Origin: JAVBUP01 sp031555175
Lineage (GTDB): Bacteria; Bacillota_I; Bacilli_A; Erysipelotrichales; Coprobacillaceae
Reading direction: 5' to 3'
NCBI GenBank assembly: GCA_031555175.1
Contig: JAVBUP010000046.1
Coordinates: 1-9,822, forward strand
DNA length: 9,822 nucleotides
Shown here: in pieces, positions 5,937 to 9,822 of the stretch
How the letters are laid out: every line of letters begins with the position of its first letter
Position numbering within the stretch: position 1 is the first letter of the stretch
The notes under the pieces: generated by a model
What the model saw: only the letters and a program-made list of their open reading frames with translations
The model's database searches: none
What the model was told of the DNA's origin: nothing
Made by a program: the position numbers and the translations under genes

Positions 5937-5955
5937 TACTATAGAGGTGAATAGA

Positions 5956-7653
5956 ATGAATTATTTAGAAAAATATAATCAATGGTTGAGTAATAAGGAC
6001 CTTGATGAAAAACTTCGTAAGGAATTAGAATGTATGATTGATTCTGAAAAAGAGGATGCATTTTATACAAATGTAGAGTTTGGAACTGCTGGGATGAGAG
6101 GATTGCTTGGGGCAGGTACAAATAGGTTAAATATTTATACAATACGTAAAGCGAATGTAGGATTTGCAAAGTATTTATTGGATTTAGGGGATGATTCTAA
6201 GGAAAAAGGTGTAGCAATTGGGTATGACAATAGACATATGTCATATGAGTTTGCTATTGAAAGTGCTAGAGTATTGGCTACTTATGGAATTAGATCATAT
6301 GTATTTGAATCGCTTAGACCAACTCCTGAATTATCGTATGCAGTACGTTATCTAAAGTGTGTTGGTGGAATTGTTGTTACTGCTAGTCATAATCCGAAAG
6401 AATATAATGGATATAAGATTTATGATGATACTGGATGCCAATTAATTCCAGAATGGGCAGAGAAGGTAGTTAACTATGTAGAAGCAGTAGAGGATGAGTT
6501 AAGTATTCCAGTTATTTTAGATGAAGAATTAAAAAAATATATTACTTTTATTGGTAAAGATGTAGATGAACCATATTATGAAGAAGTAATGAGTATTCAG
6601 TTAAATCCGGATTTAGATAAGTCAAACTTAAGTTTTGTATTCTCTCCACAGCATGGAACATCAAATGTCCCAGTTAGAGAAATAATGACTAAGCTTGGAT
6701 ATAATATTGTACCAGTACTATCACAATGCGATCCTGATCCTGATTTCTCTAAGACTAAAACACCAAATCCAGAAGAAGCTGGAGCCTATGAAGTTGGAAT
6801 TGAAGAGGCTAAGAAAATTGATGCTGATTTAGTTGTAATCTGTGATCCTGATGCAGACCGTTTAGGTATTGCTGTTAAGCATGATGGGCAATATATTTTA
6901 ATGACTGGTAATCAAACTGGAGCAGTGTTGTTAGAATATGTTTTAAGTCAAAGACAAGCAAAAGGGATACTGCCAAGCAATGCTGTTATCTTTAATACAG
7001 TTGTTACATCTGATATTGGTGAGATCATTGCCAAGAGTTATGGGGTAGAAACTGAAAAAACATTAACTGGTTTTAAATTTATTGGAGATAAGATTCGCCA
7101 ATATGAAAAAACTGGGGAAAAACAGTTCGTATTTGGTTATGAAGAAAGCTATGGATATGTTATAAAAGAGTTCGTTCGCGATAAAGATGCACCTCAAGCG
7201 GTATTAATGATTGCTGAAGCTGCGTGCTATTATAAACACCAAGGATTAGATTTATATCAAGTATTATTAAATTTGTATGCTAAACATGGAACGTTCTTAG
7301 AGTCACAAAGATCACTTTCATTAAAAGGCGTTGAAGGGGCTAAAAGGATAAAAGAAATATTGGCTAACTTAAGAAAAGATGCTCCAAATGTAATTGGAGA
7401 TTATAAAGTAGTAGCAAGTGAAGACTATGATACAAGTATTAGACATGTAGATGGTGTGGAATCACAAATCCAATTACCAAAATCAAATGTTTTAAAGTAT
7501 TTCTTAGATGATGGATCTTGGGTTGCTGTTAGGCCAAGTGGAACTGAGCCAAAATGTAAATTCTATTATTGCATTAAAGGTAAGGATGCTGCCGATGTAA
7601 AAGAAAAAACAAATATAATTGATAAGGCAATGATGGCCATTATCGGAGAATAA
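5956..7653 (+). CDS. pgcA: Alpha-phosphoglucomutase (phosphohexomutase family)
   Basis: This enzyme interconverts glucose-6-phosphate and glucose-1-phosphate through a phosphoserine intermediate and so feeds glycogen, UDP-glucose and cell-envelope sugars. Numbered from 5956 it has 565 residues, close to Bacillus PgcA. The four family sites are intact: TASHNPKEYNG with catalytic Ser144; CDPDADR (296-302) with the Mg-binding aspartates D297, D299 and D301; the sugar-recognition loop FGYEESYGY (393-401); and the phosphate-binding loop RPSGTEPK (526-533). The early VEFGTAGMRG segment is typical of the PgcA/PGM2-like branch rather than the short ManB or GlmM types. GAGGTGA (5944-5950) precedes the start by five bases. 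The glycogen branching enzyme follows 45 bases later. Some members also act on mannose phosphates; that cannot be excluded. Confidence 0.93.
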   Translation: MNYLEKYNQWLSNKDLDEKLRKELECMIDSEKEDAFYTNVEFGTAGMRGLLGAGTNRLNIYTIRKANVGFAKYLLDLGDDSKEKGVAIGYDNRHMSYEFAIESARVLATYGIRSYVFESLRPTPELSYAVRYLKCVGGIVVTASHNPKEYNGYKIYDDTGCQLIPEWAEKVVNYVEAVEDELSIPVILDEELKKYITFIGKDVDEPYYEEVMSIQLNPDLDKSNLSFVFSPQHGTSNVPVREIMTKLGYNIVPVLSQCDPDPDFSKTKTPNPEEAGAYEVGIEEAKKIDADLVVICDPDADRLGIAVKHDGQYILMTGNQTGAVLLEYVLSQRQAKGILPSNAVIFNTVVTSDIGEIIAKSYGVETEKTLTGFKFIGDKIRQYEKTGEKQFVFGYEESYGYVIKEFVRDKDAPQAVLMIAEAACYYKHQGLDLYQVLLNLYAKHGTFLESQRSLSLKGVEGAKRIKEILANLRKDAPNVIGDYKVVASEDYDTSIRHVDGVESQIQLPKSNVLKYFLDDGSWVAVRPSGTEPKCKFYYCIKGKDAADVKEKTNIIDKAMMAIIGE

Positions 7654-7675
7654 GAAAGAGCCATTAGGCTCTTTC
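7654..7675 (+). terminator. Intercistronic hairpin between pgm and glgB
   Basis: GAAAGAGCC (7654-7662) and GGCTCTTTC (7667-7675) form a perfect 9-bp stem with loop ATTA directly after the pgm stop codon. What follows is ATAATTTT rather than a clean T-run, so termination should be partial. No separate promoter is visible before glgB, which begins 23 bases later. The hairpin may attenuate glgB expression or protect the 3' end of a processed pgm message. Confidence 0.5.
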
Positions 7676-7698
7676 ATAATTTTAAAGGAGGAACCATT

Positions 7699-9561
7699 AT
7701 GATTGATGATTTATTATTACACTTATTTCATTCGGGGCAGTGTGTTGAGGCATACAAAATATTTGGAGCTAAGATAATGGAGTTGGATGGAGTAGAAGGA
7801 GTAAGATTTAGTACATATGCGCCAAATGCAAAAAGAATCCAAGTAATTGGTGATTTTAATAATTGGAATGGTGAAAACCATGAAATGCAAAGATATTATG
7901 ATGGCGGAGTCTGGGTACTATTTATACCAGGATTAAAACAATGGGATTCATATAAATATAGAATTCAAACCGGTAATGATGAATGGCTATACAAAGCCGA
8001 TCCATATGCTACATTTAGTGAACTAAGACCAGGTACTGCATCTAAGGTATTTGAAATGGATGGTTATAAGTGGAAAGATAAATCTTGGATGAGTAAGAGA
8101 ACCAAGAACTTTGATAAGCCAGTCAATATTTATGAAATGCATTTAGGGTCATGGCGTCAAAAAGGTCGTGATGAAAAAGATGATCCAATCTTTTATTCAT
8201 ATGAAGAATTAATTGATATACTTGTTCCCTATGTAAAGGATAATGGGTTCACCCATGTAGAAATAATGCCTATTCTTGAACATCCTTTTGATGGATCATG
8301 GGGATATCAAGATACGGGATTCTTTAGTGCGACAAGTCGCTATGGAAATCCAAAGCAGCTAATGATGTTAGTAGATGCATTCCATAAGGCGGGAATTGGG
8401 GTCATTATGGATTTTGTCCCTATTCATTTTGTTAAAGATAGTCATGGACTATATCGCTACGATGGTGGTTTTGTGTATGAGTATCCTAATCCAAACCAAA
8501 GATATACGGAATGGGGATCTGTGAGTTTTGATTTAGGAAGAGAAGAAGTAAGAAGTTTCATTATGTCGTCAGTTAATTTCTGGATAACATATTTTCATTT
8601 TGATGGAATACGTTTTGATGCAATTTCCAATTTAATATATTGGAAAGGTAATAAATCAATTGGAGAAAATGGCGGAGCGATAGAGTTTATTAAGAGACTA
8701 AATTATTATATGAATGTGAATCATCAAGGAGTAATGTTGATTGCTGAAGATTCATCCGATTATGGCAAAGTTACTCATAATGTACAAGATGGTGGATTAG
8801 GGTTCGACTATAAATGGGATTTAGGATGGATGAATGATACATTGAAGTATTTAGCTAAAGATCCGATTTATCGACCAAGCATTCATTATACTCTTACATT
8901 CTCAATGATGTATTTCTATTCAGAGAACTTTATTTTGCCGTTTAGTCATGATGAGGTTGTTCATTCAAAAGCAACAATTCTTGATAAAATGTATGGTTTA
9001 CAAGGAGAAAAATTTGATCAAAGAAAAGCTTTACAAGTATATATGATGACACACCCAGGAAAGAAACTAAACTTTATGGGAAATGAGTTAGCATTATATC
9101 GTGAATGGGATGAGAGTCAACAGCTAGATTGGTTTATGGAAGACTATCCATTACATGCTTCATATCATAAATTGACAATAGATTTAAATAATCTATATAA
9201 GGAAGAAACTGCTTTGCATGCATATGATTATGATTATAGTGGGTTTGAATGGATTGATGCGGATAATGTTGGAAATAGCATTTATTCATACCTAAGAAAA
9301 GATGAGCATAATGGAGAGTACTTTATCACTTTTTTAAATTTCACATGTCAAGGATATGCAGATTATGGAATTAGCGTACCGATTGCGGGAGAATATATAG
9401 AGGTATTTAATACTGATGATGTAAGATATGGTGGAAAAGGGAACATAAACCCATATCCTATTAAATCAGATAAAATTGAAATATTGGGTAGAGAAAATAG
9501 TATAAAAGTAAATATCCCTCCATTTAGTGGACTTATCATTAAGCTAAACAAAAAGCAATAA
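7699..9561 (+). CDS. glgB: 1,4-alpha-glucan (glycogen) branching enzyme, GH13
   Basis: GlgB cuts an alpha-1,4-glucan chain and re-attaches it by an alpha-1,6 bond, creating branches in glycogen; it acts in the cytoplasm. The 620 residues begin with a carbohydrate-binding CBM48 domain (about 25-115, with VIGDFNNWNG). The GH13 barrel follows: region I DFVPIHF, region II GIRFDAISN with nucleophile D307, region III IAEDSSD with acid/base E350, and region IV FSHDEVVHSK with D418. HPGKKLNFMGNELALYREWD (450-469) and a C-terminal beta domain complete it. The long N1 domain of E. coli GlgB (728 residues) is missing, as in many Gram-positive enzymes. Region II runs into YWKGNKSIGENGGA, shorter than in the E. 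coli type. AAAGGAGG (7684-7691) lies seven bases before the ATG. Co-transcription with pgm ties it to glucose-1-phosphate supply; glgA, glgC and glgP are not in the window. Confidence 0.94.
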   Translation: MIDDLLLHLFHSGQCVEAYKIFGAKIMELDGVEGVRFSTYAPNAKRIQVIGDFNNWNGENHEMQRYYDGGVWVLFIPGLKQWDSYKYRIQTGNDEWLYKADPYATFSELRPGTASKVFEMDGYKWKDKSWMSKRTKNFDKPVNIYEMHLGSWRQKGRDEKDDPIFYSYEELIDILVPYVKDNGFTHVEIMPILEHPFDGSWGYQDTGFFSATSRYGNPKQLMMLVDAFHKAGIGVIMDFVPIHFVKDSHGLYRYDGGFVYEYPNPNQRYTEWGSVSFDLGREEVRSFIMSSVNFWITYFHFDGIRFDAISNLIYWKGNKSIGENGGAIEFIKRLNYYMNVNHQGVMLIAEDSSDYGKVTHNVQDGGLGFDYKWDLGWMNDTLKYLAKDPIYRPSIHYTLTFSMMYFYSENFILPFSHDEVVHSKATILDKMYGLQGEKFDQRKALQVYMMTHPGKKLNFMGNELALYREWDESQQLDWFMEDYPLHASYHKLTIDLNNLYKEETALHAYDYDYSGFEWIDADNVGNSIYSYLRKDEHNGEYFITFLNFTCQGYADYGISVPIAGEYIEVFNTDDVRYGGKGNINPYPIKSDKIEILGRENSIKVNIPPFSGLIIKLNKKQ

Positions 9562-9582
9562 AAATAGATTATTTATCTATTT
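9562..9582 (+). other. AT-rich hairpin after glgB
   Basis: AAATAGAT (9562-9569) pairs with ATCTATTT (9575-9582) around a five-base loop, starting right after the stop codon. It has only two G-C pairs and no T-run after it. It is more likely a 3'-end stem than a terminator. Confidence 0.35.
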
Positions 9583-9624
9583 GAGAAATACCTTAATTAA
9601 GTTATTAAAATAATAAAGATAGAT

Positions 9625-9653
9625 AAAGAAGGGGGATACTATCCTTCTTTTTT
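9625..9653 (+). terminator. Terminator of the pgm-glgB operon
   Basis: AAAGAAGG (9625-9632) pairs with CCTTCTTT (9643-9650), with a further G-U inside, around an eight-base loop. A T-run extends to 9653. It lies about 65 bases after the glgB stop. Confidence 0.8.
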
Positions 9654-9695
9654 ATATTTCAAAATTAGTTGCAATATTCGCAAAGCTGAAAAGAA

Positions 9696-9732
9696 AAGTT
9701 AACTTCCACTTTAAAAACATTTAGTTTAAAGT
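9696..9732. promoter_or_regulatory. Palindromes before the right-edge promoter
   Basis: AAGTTAACTT (9696-9705) is a perfect 10-base palindrome. ACTTTAAA (9708-9715) and TTTAAAGT (9725-9732) form a perfect 8-bp inverted repeat with a nine-base spacer. The second ends four bases before the -35 box, a position suited to an activator or an upstream operator. No regulator family is recognised. Confidence 0.4.
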
Positions 9733-9736
9733 AGAA

Positions 9737-9765
9737 TTTACACATGCAAATTTAAATAGTATAAT
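9737..9765 (+). promoter_or_regulatory. Strong SigA promoter of a gene beyond the right edge
   Basis: TTTACA (9737-9742) and consensus TATAAT (9760-9765) are exactly 17 bases apart, the best promoter match in the window. Transcription would start near 9772. No start codon with a ribosome binding site follows before the window ends, so the gene lies outside and has a leader of at least about 50 bases. Confidence 0.75.
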
Positions 9766-9791
9766 AGAGATGGAAGTTATTTCTATCTCTA
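9765..9791. promoter_or_regulatory. Inverted repeat over the transcription start
   Basis: TAGAGATGGAA (9765-9775) pairs with TTTCTATCTCTA (9781-9791, using its last eleven bases) with one G-T pair and a five-base centre. The predicted start near 9772 falls inside the left arm, so it looks more like a DNA operator than a leader-RNA hairpin. If the true start is nearer 9766 an RNA hairpin at the 5' end is possible. Confidence 0.4.
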
Positions 9792-9822
9792 TATCTTTAG
9801 ATTTGTAAACTTAACTTCTAGT

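Noticed and set aside
5872..5955. Upstream extension of the phosphoglucomutase gene from GTG at 5872
   Set aside because: It spans a TTGGAG-17-TATACT promoter; the ATG at 5956 has a proper ribosome binding site and matches the normal family N-terminus.
1..9822. Mollicute genetic code (TGA as tryptophan), suggested by absence of TGA stops
   Set aside because: All proteins read through cleanly with TGG as tryptophan and no in-frame TGA is needed; eight genes are too few to infer anything from stop usage.

Overview
The window is AT-rich (roughly one third G+C by eye) with eight complete genes, all on the + strand. They have strong AGGAGG-type ribosome binding sites, TATAAT/TATACT -10 boxes and U-tailed hairpin terminators. 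HPr carries the regulatory-serine motif of Gram-positive bacteria. Together these point to a low-GC member of the Bacillota, possibly Erysipelotrichia, Turicibacter or a related Bacilli lineage; I cannot fix the genus. Tryptophan is encoded by TGG and all eight stops are TAA or TAG, so the mollicute code 4 is not in use.

Layout. 1-238: non-coding, with three consecutive hairpins; two read as + strand terminators and one reads better on the - strand. 245-652: a 135-residue protein of unknown function with a histidine-rich tail, alone between terminators. 787-2403: a membrane-anchored GH20 beta-N-acetylhexosaminidase with its own promoter and terminator. 2637-4729: a two-gene operon of a HisJ-type PHP phosphatase and an MFS transporter, behind a promoter that appears to carry a cre-like operator. 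4856-5341: a GNAT acetyltransferase. 5502-5771: ptsH (HPr), monocistronic. 5956-9561: an alpha-phosphoglucomutase and the glycogen branching enzyme glgB, joined by a short gap that holds a hairpin. 9562-9822: a terminator, then a strong promoter inside a cluster of inverted repeats that should drive a gene beyond the right edge.

How it fits together. Most of the window concerns sugar handling. The GH20 enzyme would release GlcNAc or GalNAc outside the membrane. HPr is the phosphocarrier for PTS sugar import and, phosphorylated on serine, the co-effector of CcpA. Phosphoglucomutase links glucose-6-P to glucose-1-P, and GlgB branches the alpha-glucan made from it. Near-matches to the CcpA cre box lie before three of these units: the phosphatase-MFS operon, ptsH and pgm-glgB. 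Their positions relative to the predicted promoters suggest repression of the first and activation of the other two. This is inference from sequence alone.

No mobile element, CRISPR array, rRNA or tRNA was seen. I found no clearly novel system. The items most worth checking are the cre-like site pattern, the histidine-repeat protein, a coding-like remnant just after the MFS gene, and the palindrome-rich promoter at the right edge.
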